A DNA stretch of 45,009 nt from an uncultured Porphyromonadaceae bacterium (GCA_947177135.1 CAMWTI010000007.1:1-45009), one strand, 5' to 3'; shown: positions 33,090 to 42,901, counted from the stretch's first letter. The notes: generated from the letters alone by a model not told the origin. A program made the numbers and translations.

Positions 33090-34529
33090 ATGCAAAATTC
33101 CACTAAAACTACACCTCGTGTGACTTATCTCAACGATAAGGCATGGGCAAGATGGACGGCGCTGATACTTGTGGCGCTGATGATGTTTTTCGCTTATATG
33201 TTTGTCGACGTGATCTCGCCGATACAGACATTGATCCAGACTCAGCTTGACTGGTCGTCGGAGGCTTATGGCTATTACGGCGGCTCGGAATATATTCTCA
33301 ATATGTTCGGCTTCCTGATCCTGGCCGGCATAATTCTTGACAAGACCGGCGTCCGCTTCACCGGCACTCTCTCGGCTTCGGTGATGCTGCTCGGCGCCTG
33401 CATCAAACTCTATGCCGTCAGCTCCCTGTTCGCCGGATCGGGCCTGGACCACTGGCTCAGCTCGTGGTGGACTGCCATGCCCGGCAGCGCTAAGCTGGCA
33501 TCGCTCGGTTTCATGATTTTCGGCTGTGGCTGCGAAATGGCCGGTATCACGGTCAGCAAAGCCATTGCCAAGTGGTTTGACGGCAAGGAGATGGCGCTGG
33601 CCATGGGCCTGGAAATGGCGATTGCCCGCGTGGGCGTGTTTGCTATTTTCAGCATCTCTCCGCGTCTGGCCAACTGGATCAGCGGCGACCCCACCGTGGT
33701 GATTCCTGTGGCCTTCTGCACGGTGTTGCTGCTTATCGGCCTGATCTGCTATATTGTCTTTGACTTTTTCGATGCCAGACTCGACCGCGAGATGGGCAAG
33801 AATTCAACCGATGCCGATCCGGAAGAGGAGTTCAAGTTCTCTGACGTGAAGACCATTCTGTCGAGCCGTCTGTTCTGGGTTGTGGCCATGCTCTGCGTGC
33901 TCTACTATTCGGCCATCTTCCCGTTCCAGAAATATGCGGCCAACATGCTTCAGTGCAATCTCGGCATCTCTGAAACTCAGGCAGCCGACATATTCCGCTG
34001 GTTCCCGATCGGCGCCGCCGCTCTGACTCCGTTCCTGGGCGCGTTTCTTGACCACAAGGGCAAAGGTGCGACCATGCTCATTCTCGGTGCATTGCTGATG
34101 ATCTGCTGCCATCTGGTGTTTGCTCTTGTGCTGCCTCAGATGCAATATACATGGCTCGCTTTCTCGGCCATCATTCTTCTGGGCGTGTCTTTCTCGCTGG
34201 TTCCCGCCGCGCTGTGGCCTTCGGTCCCGAAGATCATGGACAAGCGTTTTCTCGGATCGGCCTATTCGCTGATATTCTGGGTTCAGAACATCGGCCTGGC
34301 TCTGTTTCCGATGCTCATTGGCGCGGTGCTCCAGAACTGCAACGAGGGAATCGACAATCCGCTTGATTATGACTATACGGTGCCGATGCTGCTGTTTGCC
34401 TCGCTCGGCGTGCTGGCTCTGATTTTCGGCATATACCTTAAATATCTCGACGGCAAGCATCACTATGGACTGGAGCAGCCCAACATCAAGGCCGACGAGA
34501 GCAAGGAGGAGATGCCCGTTGAGGTGTAA
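33090..34529 (+). CDS. MFS transporter
   Basis: A 479-residue major facilitator with 12 predicted helices. It has GFLILAGIILDKTGVRFTGT (the A-like motif after helix 2) and an equivalent GAFLDHKGKGATMLI in the second half. SLVPAALWPSVPKIMDKRFLGSAYSLIFWVQN resembles the MFSD1-like/nitrate-porter-like branch. The substrate is unknown. The ORF-track start at 33006 (GTG) lies upstream of the promoter element, so the ATG at 33090 (MQNSTK) is chosen. The next gene follows after 25 bp. Confidence 0.88.
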   Translation: MQNSTKTTPRVTYLNDKAWARWTALILVALMMFFAYMFVDVISPIQTLIQTQLDWSSEAYGYYGGSEYILNMFGFLILAGIILDKTGVRFTGTLSASVMLLGACIKLYAVSSLFAGSGLDHWLSSWWTAMPGSAKLASLGFMIFGCGCEMAGITVSKAIAKWFDGKEMALAMGLEMAIARVGVFAIFSISPRLANWISGDPTVVIPVAFCTVLLLIGLICYIVFDFFDARLDREMGKNSTDADPEEEFKFSDVKTILSSRLFWVVAMLCVLYYSAIFPFQKYAANMLQCNLGISETQAADIFRWFPIGAAALTPFLGAFLDHKGKGATMLILGALLMICCHLVFALVLPQMQYTWLAFSAIILLGVSFSLVPAALWPSVPKIMDKRFLGSAYSLIFWVQNIGLALFPMLIGAVLQNCNEGIDNPLDYDYTVPMLLFASLGVLALIFGIYLKYLDGKHHYGLEQPNIKADESKEEMPVEV

Positions 34530-34554
34530 GGAGGCATCTCTGTAGCAATCACTG

Positions 34555-35325
34555 ATGGATAAAACCGCTGAAATAGACGGCGTCAGAATTGCCTATACCG
34601 TCGAAGACGGAAGCGGAGCTCCGGTTGTGCTCATGCATGGCTGGGGCTGCCGCCGCTCCACTCTGGCTTCGGTCGAGAAGACGGTGAGGGAGCTGGGGCG
34701 CCCGCTGCTGAATGTGGACTTTCCCGGATTCGGCGACTCGCAGGAGCCGCCGGAGGTCTGGGGCGTGGAGCAATACACCGACGCCATGGAGCGGCTGCTC
34801 GACCTCGAAGGTATAGGAGGCGATGCTGTTTTGCTCGGCCATTCGTTTGGCGGCCGTGTCGGCATTCTGATGGCCTCACGCCGCCGTGTCGGCAAGCTGG
34901 TCCTTGTCGATGCCGCCGGAGTGAAGCCACGGCGGTCGGTCGGATACTGGCTCAAGGTCTATCGCTTCAAACTGATGAAGCGGCTGATGCGTCTGCTGCT
35001 CGGTCGGGTCAAGGCTGAAAAATGGATCGAATCGCTGCGCTCCAGGGCCGGATCGAGCGACTATGCGGCGGCTTCGCCACGCATGAGGGCTATTCTTAGC
35101 CGCGTGGTCAATGAAGATCTGACCGGAGTGATGCCCGCCATCAAGGCGCCGACGCTGCTGATATGGGGCGAAAACGACACTGCCACTCCGCTGGCCGACG
35201 CCAAGGTGATGGAGCGGCTGATCCCGGGCTCGGGGCTGGTGTGCTTTCCCGGCTGCGGCCACTATAGTTTTCTTGACAATCCGGTGCAGTTTGCAGCAGT
35301 GTTGCGCAGTTTCCTAAATTCATGA
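34555..35325 (+). CDS. Alpha/beta-fold hydrolase
   Basis: A 256-residue alpha/beta hydrolase. It has the oxyanion region VVLMHGWGC, the nucleophile elbow GHSFGG with Ser97, the acid in WGENDTATP and the catalytic His in GCGHYSF. A cap domain with many Lys/Arg (YRFKLMKRLMRLLLGRVK) lies between. There is no signal peptide, so it acts in the cytosol. It is 4 bp upstream of the membrane MurF-like gene and 1.6 kb from ddl, which hints at a role linked to cell-wall precursors, but the substrate cannot be named. Confidence 0.87.
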   Translation: MDKTAEIDGVRIAYTVEDGSGAPVVLMHGWGCRRSTLASVEKTVRELGRPLLNVDFPGFGDSQEPPEVWGVEQYTDAMERLLDLEGIGGDAVLLGHSFGGRVGILMASRRRVGKLVLVDAAGVKPRRSVGYWLKVYRFKLMKRLMRLLLGRVKAEKWIESLRSRAGSSDYAAASPRMRAILSRVVNEDLTGVMPAIKAPTLLIWGENDTATPLADAKVMERLIPGSGLVCFPGCGHYSFLDNPVQFAAVLRSFLNS

Positions 35326-35329
35326 CAAA

Positions 35330-36946
35330 ATGAATCCTATGATTATCGAACTCTCTGTTGCCGTGGTGTCGCTGGTGCTTCTGGCGTGGGCCATGGTGCT
35401 TCGCTTCAGCCGCGCGCTGATGATGCTTCAGCAGAACTCTTATCGCAATGACCGCTATATGCGTTATCTGAAGCAGTCCGGCGATACAACGTCGTTCACC
35501 ACGCTCGGCTTTATGGCGTTTTTTCTGGTGGGGTGTGTTAGAGCTGTGCCTGACGTGGCCGGACTGGCCGGCGGCGCGCTGATGTCGCTGATCACCATAG
35601 TTTCGCTTTCACGCAAAAAATACAAGAAGCCATTGGTGTGGACTCGCCGAGTGTGGCGCATCTTTTCGGTGATGAGTGTGATCACTCTGCTGGTGACGGC
35701 GCTCTTTGTCGTGACCAACGCATGGCCCGGACGGATCATGTCGGCTCTGCTGGTGATCGCTCTGCTGCTGATGCTGGCCTGCGCCTGGCCGGAAGATATG
35801 GCCATGGTGGCGAACTGGCTGCTGAAGCCGGTGGAGAAGCGGATCAACCGCGGCTATGTCGACGATGCCGCCCGCATACTGAAGTCGATGCCGCAGCTGA
35901 AAGTGGTCGGCATCACCGGCAGCTATGGCAAGACCTCGACAAAACACTATCTGACACGCATTCTGTCGGAACAATTCAGCGTCTGCATGACCCCCGGCAG
36001 CTTCAACACCACGATGGGAGTGGTGCGCACCGTGCGCGAGCATTTGAAACCATTTGACGAAGTGTTTGTTGTAGAGATGGGGGCCAAGCAGCCCGGCGAC
36101 ATCAAGGAGATCTGTGATCTTGTGCACCCGCAGGTCGGAGTGGTCACAGCAGTTGGCGAACAGCATCTCGAATCGTTCAAGAGCATCGAGAATGTGCAGC
36201 GCACCAAATTCGAGCTGATCGACGCTCTGCCGGCCACCGGACTGGCTGTGATCAACGATGACTTTCCCTATGTGGCCTCGCGTGAGGTCACAAACGTGAG
36301 AGCCGACCGCTATGGCATTGAATTCCGTCAGGAGCTGAGCTATTGGATCAAGAACCTGCGCTATTCGCCGTCGGGCACCGAGTTCACTCTGTGTGGGGCC
36401 GATGGTTCGCGTATGGACCTGCGCACGCGCCTTGTGGGCGAATGCAATGTCAGCAACCTTGTCGGCGCGATCGCCGTGGCTCTGCATCTCGGCGTGCCGG
36501 CTGAAAAAATACGTCATGCCGTGGAGCGTATCGAGCAGGTGGAACACCGCCTGAGCATCAAGCGCACGCCCGGCGGACTGACCATCATCGACGATGCGTT
36601 CAATTCCAACCCCCACGGTTCTGCCATGGCGCTCGACGTGCTCTCGGCCATGACTACGGGCAAAAGGATTGTCATCACACCCGGCATGATCGAGTTGGGC
36701 GACAAGCAATTCGACCTTAATGCCGAATTCGGGCGCAAGATCGCCGCATCGGCCGATGTGGCGATAATCGTCGGCGAATATAACCGCGAGGCAATACTCA
36801 GCGGCATAGGCGGCGACGACGGAGAGCGGCAAATCAGAGTGCTGACAGCCGACTCGTTCAATGAGGCGCAACGGATGCTCGCATCCATGGCCGAATCTGG
36901 CGATACGGTGCTTTATGAAAACGATCTTCCTGACACTTTTAAATAA
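35330..36946 (+). CDS. Membrane-anchored MurF-like Mur ligase
   Basis: A 538-residue protein with two parts. Residues 1 to about 165 hold about five hydrophobic helices (near 4-25, 56-72, 77-93, 110-131, 135-152) and replace the UDP-sugar-binding domain of normal MurF. The rest is a Mur ligase core and C-terminal domain with clear MurF signatures: ATP loop GITGSYGKTST (194-204), VVEMGAKQPGDI (248-258), VGEQHLESF, DDAFNSNPHGSAMALDVL and TPGMIELGD. It likely joins a peptide or amino acid (D-Ala-D-Ala is the obvious candidate, with ddl next door) to an acceptor at the membrane. Without the uridine domain the acceptor may be lipid-linked rather than UDP-MurNAc-tripeptide, which is inference. It is flanked closely by the hydrolase and ddl. 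Confidence 0.86.
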   Translation: MNPMIIELSVAVVSLVLLAWAMVLRFSRALMMLQQNSYRNDRYMRYLKQSGDTTSFTTLGFMAFFLVGCVRAVPDVAGLAGGALMSLITIVSLSRKKYKKPLVWTRRVWRIFSVMSVITLLVTALFVVTNAWPGRIMSALLVIALLLMLACAWPEDMAMVANWLLKPVEKRINRGYVDDAARILKSMPQLKVVGITGSYGKTSTKHYLTRILSEQFSVCMTPGSFNTTMGVVRTVREHLKPFDEVFVVEMGAKQPGDIKEICDLVHPQVGVVTAVGEQHLESFKSIENVQRTKFELIDALPATGLAVINDDFPYVASREVTNVRADRYGIEFRQELSYWIKNLRYSPSGTEFTLCGADGSRMDLRTRLVGECNVSNLVGAIAVALHLGVPAEKIRHAVERIEQVEHRLSIKRTPGGLTIIDDAFNSNPHGSAMALDVLSAMTTGKRIVITPGMIELGDKQFDLNAEFGRKIAASADVAIIVGEYNREAILSGIGGDDGERQIRVLTADSFNEAQRMLASMAESGDTVLYENDLPDTFK

Positions 36947-36963
36947 TCTTCCTGACTTTTTCA

Positions 36964-38148
36964 ATGAAAACCAACATAGGAGTGTTTTTCGGCGGACGTT
37001 CCACCGAACACGAAATATCAGTGATATCGGCCTGCCAGGCCATGGCCGCCATTGACCGCGACCGATATGACGTCACTCCGGTCTATATCACAAAGCAGGG
37101 CCGCTTCTATACCTCGCCCGAGTTGACCGAAGTTAAGAATTATCGCGATGTGCCCGCACTGCTGAGCCGCTGCACGGAAGTGTATATGCGACCGGTTTAT
37201 GGCGACTATAATCTGTATCCTGTCAAGACTCCGTTTTTCGGATCGGCCAGGCCGGTGTCCACTCTCGACGTGGCCATTCCGGTGCTTCACGGGTCCAACG
37301 GTGAAGACGGCATATTTGAGGGCGTGCTCGAAACAATCGGCATCCCTTATGCCGGCTGCGACACATTGTCGTCGGCAAACGGCATGGACAAAATCACCAT
37401 GAAGATGATTCTTCGTTCGGAAGGAGTGCCTGTGGTGCCTTATCTGTGGTTCACCGACAAGCAATGGTTTGGCCGCCGTGACGAACTGATCGAGCGCATC
37501 GAGCAGGAGCTGGGCTATCCGGTCATTGTCAAGCCGGCCAATCTGGGCAGCTCGGTGGGAATCGGCCGTGCCGCCGACCGCAGTCAGCTGATCGAGCGCA
37601 TCGAGGATGCCGAGCGTTATTCCACCCGCATAATCGTGGAGCATATGGTCGAACAGCTTCAGGAGATCAACTGCTCGGTGCTCGGCGATGCTGACGATTA
37701 TCGGATGTCGGTGCTGGAAGAACCTATCAAGAGCGGCGAGATCCTGTCGTATGAAGACAAATACATGGGCGGATCAAAAGGCGCCAAGGGCATGCAGGCA
37801 TCAGAGAAGCGTATTCCTGCCGATCTGCCGGATGATGTGACAAAGCGCATACAGTTCCTTGCCGGCGAAACATTCAGAGTGCTCGGCTGCCATGGCGTTA
37901 GCCGCGTGGACGTGATAGTAGATCGCGCCGACGGCCAGATCTATGTCAATGAGATCAACACCATTCCGGGTTCGCTGTCGTTCTATCTGTGGGAAGCCAC
38001 CGGACTTAAATTCGCCGATCTCATGGACACACTGGTGAAGCTGGCGCTCAAGCGTAAGCGCGAAGCCGGGCAGAAGACCGTTAGCTATGATCAGAACATT
38101 TTCGCCATGGGCGGAGGCGTCAAAGGCGTGAAAGGCATCAAAAAGTAA
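36964..38148 (+). CDS. ddl: D-alanine--D-alanine ligase
   Basis: A 394-residue ATP-grasp ligase that makes the D-Ala-D-Ala dipeptide. It has GGRSTEHEIS with Glu15, HGSNGEDG, VIVKPANLGSSVG, the omega-loop tyrosine in YEDKY (263-267), and NEINTIPGSLSFYLWEATG. The tyrosine in the omega loop argues for D-Ala-D-Ala, not the D-lactate (VanA-type) product. An extra basic/Gly loop (GGSKGAKGMQ) and a longer C-terminus make it larger than E. coli Ddl. It follows the MurF-like gene by 17 bp. Confidence 0.93.
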   Translation: MKTNIGVFFGGRSTEHEISVISACQAMAAIDRDRYDVTPVYITKQGRFYTSPELTEVKNYRDVPALLSRCTEVYMRPVYGDYNLYPVKTPFFGSARPVSTLDVAIPVLHGSNGEDGIFEGVLETIGIPYAGCDTLSSANGMDKITMKMILRSEGVPVVPYLWFTDKQWFGRRDELIERIEQELGYPVIVKPANLGSSVGIGRAADRSQLIERIEDAERYSTRIIVEHMVEQLQEINCSVLGDADDYRMSVLEEPIKSGEILSYEDKYMGGSKGAKGMQASEKRIPADLPDDVTKRIQFLAGETFRVLGCHGVSRVDVIVDRADGQIYVNEINTIPGSLSFYLWEATGLKFADLMDTLVKLALKRKREAGQKTVSYDQNIFAMGGGVKGVKGIKK

Positions 38149-38153
38149 AACTG

Positions 38154-39353
38154 ATGGCTGTCGCGGGCGGGAAACTGATTGTCGGTCTGAGCGGCGGCGC
38201 CGATTCCGTGGCTCTGCTGTCATTGCTGAGGAGCTTAGGCCGCGAGTGTGTGGCAGTGCACTGCCACTTCGGGCTGCGTGGCGCCGAAGCCGACCGCGAT
38301 CTGGAATTCTCGCGCGGCATGGCCCGGCGCCTTGGCGCGGAATTCGTGAGCGTCAGGTTCAACACCCGTGCCATGATGGCCGACCGCGGCATATCGGCCG
38401 AAATGGCATGTCGCGACCTGCGCTATGCTTTCTTCGAGCGGGTGCGGCGCGAGCATCATGCCGACTTCATTGCCGTGGCCCATCACAGCGACGACAATAT
38501 CGAGACCTTCTTTCTGAATCTGTTGCGTGGCTCCGGCCTGCACGGTTTGCGCGGAATGTTGCCGAAGTCAGGCCGGATTATACGCCCGCTGCTCGGATTT
38601 TCGCGCCGCCAGATTCTTCAGTATCTTCAGGAGCAGGGGCTGGATTATATCACCGATTCGACCAATGCGGAGTCTGATTTTGCCCGCAACCGTCTGCGCA
38701 ACGATGTTTTGCCGGTGCTGTATCGCCACTTTCCCGACGCATCGGCGGCAATAGCCCGCTCGATCGCACATCTGCGCGGATATGAAGCATTGTTCGATCA
38801 GTTCAGGCCGCGCGATCTCTCGCTCGAAGAAATCAGAAGCAGCGCGGCGCCATCAACGCTGATCCATGAGCAACTCGCGCCTGCGGGATTTAATTCCGCG
38901 CAGACCGAAGCAATGCTCACCGCATCGTCGGGCTCCGTGTTTCTGTCGCCGACGCACCGGGCCGAAATAGATTACGGACAACTGACGGTGACGCTGGTCG
39001 ACAACGGGTCTGCCAGGCGTCCGCGTCTGCGCGGTTCAGTCAGGCCCATCGCTGAATTCGGCGCTCCGCAATCCGGTGTGCTCTATCTCGACTCGGCGGC
39101 CATGGAGGGATCGCCCCGCTGGGAACTGCGGCCATGGCGCAAAGGCGACCGCATGCGTCCCTTCGGAATGAAAGGAAGCAAGTTGCTGAGCGATCTGTTT
39201 GCTTCGGCCAGACTCACCGCGGCGCAACGCCGGGCGCAGCATGTGCTCACCCGCAACGACGTAATAATCTGGGCCGTCGGGCTGCGCGCCTCAGCGCACT
39301 TCCCCGTAACCGCCCGCTCAACCGAATATATCGAGATTCATGCAGAAACTTAA
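38154..39353 (+). CDS. tilS: tRNA(Ile)-lysidine synthase
   Basis: A 399-residue PP-loop ATPase that converts C34 of tRNA(Ile2) to lysidine, needed for AUA decoding. The P-loop GLSGGADS is at residues 11-18. It shows HCHFGLRGAEADRD, AHHSDDNIET, LLGFSRRQI, and DSTNAESDFARNRLRNDVLP, the TilS hallmark. The C-terminal domain includes LRPWRKGDRMRPFGM. It starts 5 bp after ddl and overlaps cdd by 14 bp. Confidence 0.95.
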   Translation: MAVAGGKLIVGLSGGADSVALLSLLRSLGRECVAVHCHFGLRGAEADRDLEFSRGMARRLGAEFVSVRFNTRAMMADRGISAEMACRDLRYAFFERVRREHHADFIAVAHHSDDNIETFFLNLLRGSGLHGLRGMLPKSGRIIRPLLGFSRRQILQYLQEQGLDYITDSTNAESDFARNRLRNDVLPVLYRHFPDASAAIARSIAHLRGYEALFDQFRPRDLSLEEIRSSAAPSTLIHEQLAPAGFNSAQTEAMLTASSGSVFLSPTHRAEIDYGQLTVTLVDNGSARRPRLRGSVRPIAEFGAPQSGVLYLDSAAMEGSPRWELRPWRKGDRMRPFGMKGSKLLSDLFASARLTAAQRRAQHVLTRNDVIIWAVGLRASAHFPVTARSTEYIEIHAET

Positions 39354-39813
39354 CATTGACCTCACCGTGGAGGTGCTCTCGCCCGAAGAGCTGACGCCTG
39401 AGGAAGCCTCGCTCGTCGAGCAGGCCCGCCTGTCGACCTTCCGCTCATATTGCCCTTACAGCAACTTTCATGTCGGGGCCGCAATTGCCCTTGACAACGG
39501 CGTCACGGTCTGTGGCGCAAATCAGGAAAACGTGGCTTATCCGTCGGGCACGTGTGCCGAACGCTCGGCCGCGTTCTATGCCCACGCACAATATCCCGAT
39601 GCCCGTTTTCGCGTCATCGCCATTGCGGCACGCGGCACTGACGGTAACCCTGTAGAAACCCCGGTAGCTCCCTGCGGTGCCTGTCGTCAGGCTCTGCTTG
39701 AATACGAAATGCTGGCCGGAGCGCCGGTCAAGGTGCTGCTTTGTGGCGCCGACCGCATCTATCGCCTCCCGTCTGTCAGTTCCACCCTCCCGCTCGCTTT
39801 CACCGAATTCTGA
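39340..39813 (+). CDS. cdd: Cytidine deaminase
   Basis: A 157-residue zinc hydrolase converting cytidine or deoxycytidine to the uridine form in pyrimidine salvage. It has YCPYSNFHVGAA, NQENVAYPSGTCAERSA with zinc ligand C72 and catalytic E74, and PCGACRQ with C112 and C115. It overlaps tilS by 14 bp and ends the operon that begins with the MFS gene. Confidence 0.95.
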   Translation: MQKLNIDLTVEVLSPEELTPEEASLVEQARLSTFRSYCPYSNFHVGAAIALDNGVTVCGANQENVAYPSGTCAERSAAFYAHAQYPDARFRVIAIAARGTDGNPVETPVAPCGACRQALLEYEMLAGAPVKVLLCGADRIYRLPSVSSTLPLAFTEF

Positions 39814-39841
39814 TAATCAGAGGACAACCTGCGAGTTTTTT

Positions 39842-39881
39842 AGTCAGGCAGGCCTGGTAAATCCGGCTTGTCTGGTTGACT
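39842..39881 (+). other. Imperfect hairpin after cdd
   Basis: AGTCA (39842-39846) pairs with TGACT (39877-39881), followed inside by CAG/CTG and a few further pairs. CAGGCCTG (39849-39856) is also a small palindrome. No T-run follows, so terminator function is doubtful. Confidence 0.3.
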
Positions 39882-39902
39882 GCCAGTGATTTGCGCTAAA
39901 TA

Positions 39903-39935
39903 TTTGGTTTTGTTGCTAAAAAAGATTAACTTTGC
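39903..39935 (+). promoter_or_regulatory. Promoter of pnp with both -33 and -7 elements
   Basis: TTTG (39903-39906), a 20-bp spacer and TAACTTTGC (39927-39935) match the Bacteroidota consensus TTTG-N19-21-TAnnTTTG. It lies 48 bp before the pnp ATG and is the best two-part promoter in the window. Confidence 0.75.
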
Positions 39936-39983
39936 GTAATTTTTAGGAAGAATATATTTTCATATCACACAACAAACATCTAC

Positions 39984-42206
39984 ATGTTGAACCCAATCAA
40001 AAAAACCATCACTCTGCCCGATGGCCGCGAGATCACACTCGAAACAGGCAAACTCGCCAAGCAGGCTGATGGAGCCGTTGAACTCCGCATGGGCAACACC
40101 ATGCTCTTGGCCACAGTGGTGTCGGCCAAGGAAGCCGGCGAGGGAGTCGATTTCATGCCCCTCACCGTGGAATATAAAGAGAAATTCTCCAGCAACGGTC
40201 GTTTCCCCGGCGGTTTCCTCAAACGCGAGGGCCGCGCAAGCGACTATGAAATCCTGACAGCCCGTCTGGTCGACCGTGTGCTCCGTCCTCTCTTCCCCGA
40301 TAATTACCATGCCGACACGATCGTGCAGGTAACAATGTATTCGGCCGACGGCGTGGATCTTCCAGACGCACTTGCCGGCCTGGCCGCATCGGCCGCACTC
40401 ACCGTCAGCGACATTCCCTTCCAAGGACCGATCTCGGAAGTGCGTGTGGCCCGCATCAACGGTGAATTTGTCATCAACCCCACTGCCGAACAGCTCGCCA
40501 AGGCCGACCTTGAACTTATGGTCGGCGCCACCTATGACAACATCATGATGGTGGAAGGTGAAATGAAGGAAGTGAGCGAGCAGGTGCTGCTCGACGCCCT
40601 CAAAGCCGCCCATGATGCCATCAAGGCACAGTGTGTGGCCCAGGAAGAATTGGCCAAGGCCCTGGGTGTCGTGAAGCGTGAATACTGCCACGAAGTCAAC
40701 GATGAGGATCTGCGCAAAGACGTGCGCGAGAAGTGCTATGACAAGGCTTATGCCATCGCACGTCAGGGATGTGCCGACAAGCACTGGCGCGCCGAGTCGT
40801 TTGGCAAGATCTGCGAGGATTATATCGAATCCCTGCCCGAAGAGGAGCGTGAAGAGAAGGCTCCGCTGGTGAAACGCTATTATCACGACGTGGAGAAAGA
40901 GGCCATGCGCCGCTGCGTTCTCGACGAAGGTGTGCGCCTTGACGGCCGCAAAACCACCGAGATCCGTCCGATCTGGTGTGAGGTGGACTATCTGCCGGGA
41001 CCTCACGGATCAGCAGTCTTCACCCGCGGCGAGACCCAGTCGCTCGCCACTGTGACACTTGGCACCAAGCTTGACGAAAAGATTGTGGACGAAGTGCTTG
41101 ACCAGAGCCGCGAGCGCTTCCTTCTGCACTATAACTTCCCTCCCTTCTCGACTGGCGAAGCACGCGCTCCGCGTGGCACAAGCCGCCGCGAAATCGGCCA
41201 TGGCAATCTTGCCCACCGTGCCCTGAAGAGCATGCTCCCCGACGATTTCCCCTATGTGACCCGCATCGTCAGCGACATTCTCGAGAGTAACGGTTCGTCG
41301 TCGATGGCCACCGTGTGTGCAGGCACTCTCGCTCTGCTTGATGCCGGCGTGCAGATGAAAAAGCCGGTTGCCGGCATCGCTATGGGTCTTATCTCCGACG
41401 GCAGCAAATGGGCCGTCCTGTCAGATATCCTCGGCGACGAGGATCATCTCGGCGACATGGACTTCAAGGTGACCGGAACGACCGAAGGCATCACCGCTAC
41501 ACAGATGGACATCAAATGCGACGGCCTGAGCTATGAAATTCTCGAGAAGGCACTGATGCAGGCCCGCGACGGACGCCTCCACATTCTCAATATCATTAAC
41601 GAGACTATTCCCGCACCGCGTGAAGACTATCGTCCGCACGTGCCCCGCATCGTCACCATGACTATTCCTAAGGAGTTGATCGGCGCTGTGATCGGCCCCG
41701 GAGGAAAGGTGATCCAGGGCATCCAGGAGGAGAGCGGAGCAACTGTTTCGATCGACGAAATCGACTCTGTCGGCTATATCGAAGTGGCAGCCGCCAACAA
41801 GGCGTCGATCGACAAGGCCCTGTCGATGATCAAGGCGATCACCGCACAGCCCGAAGAGGGAGAGGTCTATACCGGCAAGGTGATGACCATTCAGGACTTC
41901 GGCGCATTCGTGCAGTTCATGCCCAACCGCGACGGCCTGCTCCACATCTCAGAAATCTCATGGGACCGTCTGCCTGACATGGAGGCTTCCGGCATCAAGG
42001 AAGGCGACGAGGTTACTGTCAAACTCATCGAGATCGACAAGAAGACCGGCAAATACCGTCTGAGCATGCGTGCGCTGCAGCCCAAACCGGAAGGTTACGT
42101 TGAGCGCGAGCGCGCACCGCGCCGTCAGCGTGAGGACGGAGAGCGCGGACCCCGCCACGACCGTGGCGAACGTTCGCCACGCCGTCCCCGCGAAGATCGC
42201 CGCTGA
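39984..42206 (+). CDS. pnp: Polyribonucleotide nucleotidyltransferase (PNPase)
   Basis: A 740-residue phosphorolytic 3'-5' exoribonuclease. Two RNase PH domains (with [23 protein letters not shown], and [15 protein letters not shown] in the second) flank a helical domain. A KH domain ([21 protein letters not shown]) and an S1 domain ([19 protein letters not shown]) follow, and the protein ends in a basic Arg/Pro-rich tail. All parts of the family are present and the length is normal. It has its own promoter and ends before a shared terminator. Confidence 0.97.
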   Translation: MLNPIKKTITLPDGREITLETGKLAKQADGAVELRMGNTMLLATVVSAKEAGEGVDFMPLTVEYKEKFSSNGRFPGGFLKREGRASDYEILTARLVDRVLRPLFPDNYHADTIVQVTMYSADGVDLPDALAGLAASAALTVSDIPFQGPISEVRVARINGEFVINPTAEQLAKADLELMVGATYDNIMMVEGEMKEVSEQVLLDALKAAHDAIKAQCVAQEELAKALGVVKREYCHEVNDEDLRKDVREKCYDKAYAIARQGCADKHWRAESFGKICEDYIESLPEEEREEKAPLVKRYYHDVEKEAMRRCVLDEGVRLDGRKTTEIRPIWCEVDYLPGPHGSAVFTRGETQSLATVTLGTKLDEKIVDEVLDQSRERFLLHYNFPPFSTGEARAPRGTSRREIGHGNLAHRALKSMLPDDFPYVTRIVSDILESNGSSSMATVCAGTLALLDAGVQMKKPVAGIAMGLISDGSKWAVLSDILGDEDHLGDMDFKVTGTTEGITATQMDIKCDGLSYEILEKALMQARDGRLHILNIINETIPAPREDYRPHVPRIVTMTIPKELIGAVIGPGGKVIQGIQEESGATVSIDEIDSVGYIEVAAANKASIDKALSMIKAITAQPEEGEVYTGKVMTIQDFGAFVQFMPNRDGLLHISEISWDRLPDMEASGIKEGDEVTVKLIEIDKKTGKYRLSMRALQPKPEGYVERERAPRRQREDGERGPRHDRGERSPRRPREDRR

Positions 42207-42240
42207 TCTGCGGTAGGCCGCAATTCAAAATAAAAAACTG

Positions 42241-42283
42241 GGAGGCAGATACCATCACACTGGTGTCTGCCTCCTGTGTTTCT
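42241..42283. terminator. Bidirectional terminator between pnp and the oxidoreductase gene
   Basis: GGAGGCAGATACCA (42241-42254) pairs with TGGTGTCTGCCTCC (42261-42274) with one G-U, around a 6-nt loop. On the minus strand the stem is followed by CAGTTTTTTATTTTG, a strong T-tract. On the plus strand the tail is TGTGTTTCT. It sits between two convergent genes and serves both, more strongly the minus strand. Confidence 0.85.
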
Positions 42284-42297
42284 GGGGAACGGGGGTT

Positions 42298-42858
42298 TCA
42301 GATTTTGTCGTGGATCATCCGGAGAAAAGCGGTGCGGTTTTCTGCAGGCCCATGGGCCGTCTGCGGGCAGTTGTACCATTCCAGGTTGTTCAGGCCGACG
42401 GCGTCAAGCACCATCGGCTTGAAATAGCCGGCAAAAAACGGGCGGAAGCGTTCGGTGTCTGATTGCGACGTCGTTATCATCACGGTTCTGTTCACCTGGA
42501 GTTTGTCGGGAACAAGATTGCCACCGTCGTCATAGCGGTAGGCCATGCCTGACAGCATCACCTTGTCGAAAAAGCCTTTGACGATCGCCGGTATCATTCC
42601 CCACCACACAGGGAAAACCATGATGAATTCATCGGTTCTGAGCAGTGTTCTGACATATCTCTCTACCAGCGGATCAGCGGTCTCTCCGCGGCTGTAAAGG
42701 CGCAGGCTCGCGGCCTCCAGCGCCGGATTGAATCCGTCGGCATAGAGATCAAGAATCTCGTATTCCTTATTTTCAGACGTCAGTTTACGCTCGATTTCGC
42801 TCAATATGGCATGGTTGAAACTCCCGCCATAGGGATGTGCATACAGTATCGTTGTCAT
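42298..42858 (-). CDS. NAD(P)H-dependent oxidoreductase, flavodoxin-like fold
   Basis: A 186-residue Flavodoxin_2-type quinone/nitro reductase-like enzyme. It has ILYAHPYGGSFNHAIL (FMN phosphate loop), FPVWWGMIPAIVKGFFDKV (flavin ring site), and a C-terminal MVLDAVGLNNLEW. It is probably an FMN/FAD-dependent reductase in the cytosol. It is convergent with pnp and lies 62 bp downstream of the putative nuclease gene, so it may or may not be transcribed with that cassette. A TTTCAG-tcg-CTGAAA hairpin lies between them. Confidence 0.87.
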   Translation of the reverse strand: MTTILYAHPYGGSFNHAILSEIERKLTSENKEYEILDLYADGFNPALEAASLRLYSRGETADPLVERYVRTLLRTDEFIMVFPVWWGMIPAIVKGFFDKVMLSGMAYRYDDGGNLVPDKLQVNRTVMITTSQSDTERFRPFFAGYFKPMVLDAVGLNNLEWYNCPQTAHGPAENRTAFLRMIHDKI

Positions 42859-42886
42859 ATAATAAAACGGTTATTGGGAACTTATG

Positions 42887-42901
42887 TTTCAGTCGCTGAA
42901 A
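42887..42901. other. Perfect short inverted repeat TTTCAG-tcg-CTGAAA
   Basis: This 6-bp perfect inverted repeat with a 3-nt loop lies in the 62-bp gap between the putative nuclease gene and the oxidoreductase gene. It could be a weak terminator for the first or an operator for the second. No T-run follows on the minus strand. Confidence 0.35.

Noticed and set aside
35609-36964. 451-residue minus-strand ORF opposite the MurF-like gene, and similar long antisense ORFs (1379-2257, 39960-41006, 20756-21652)
   Set aside because: They mirror clear plus- or minus-strand genes with full family motifs. Their translations are rich in His/Arg/Gly and lack domains, as expected of shadows in GC-rich DNA.
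36964-38148. Van-type glycopeptide resistance ligase
   Set aside because: The omega loop carries the tyrosine of D-Ala-D-Ala ligases (YEDKY), and no vanH, vanX or vanRS genes are nearby.
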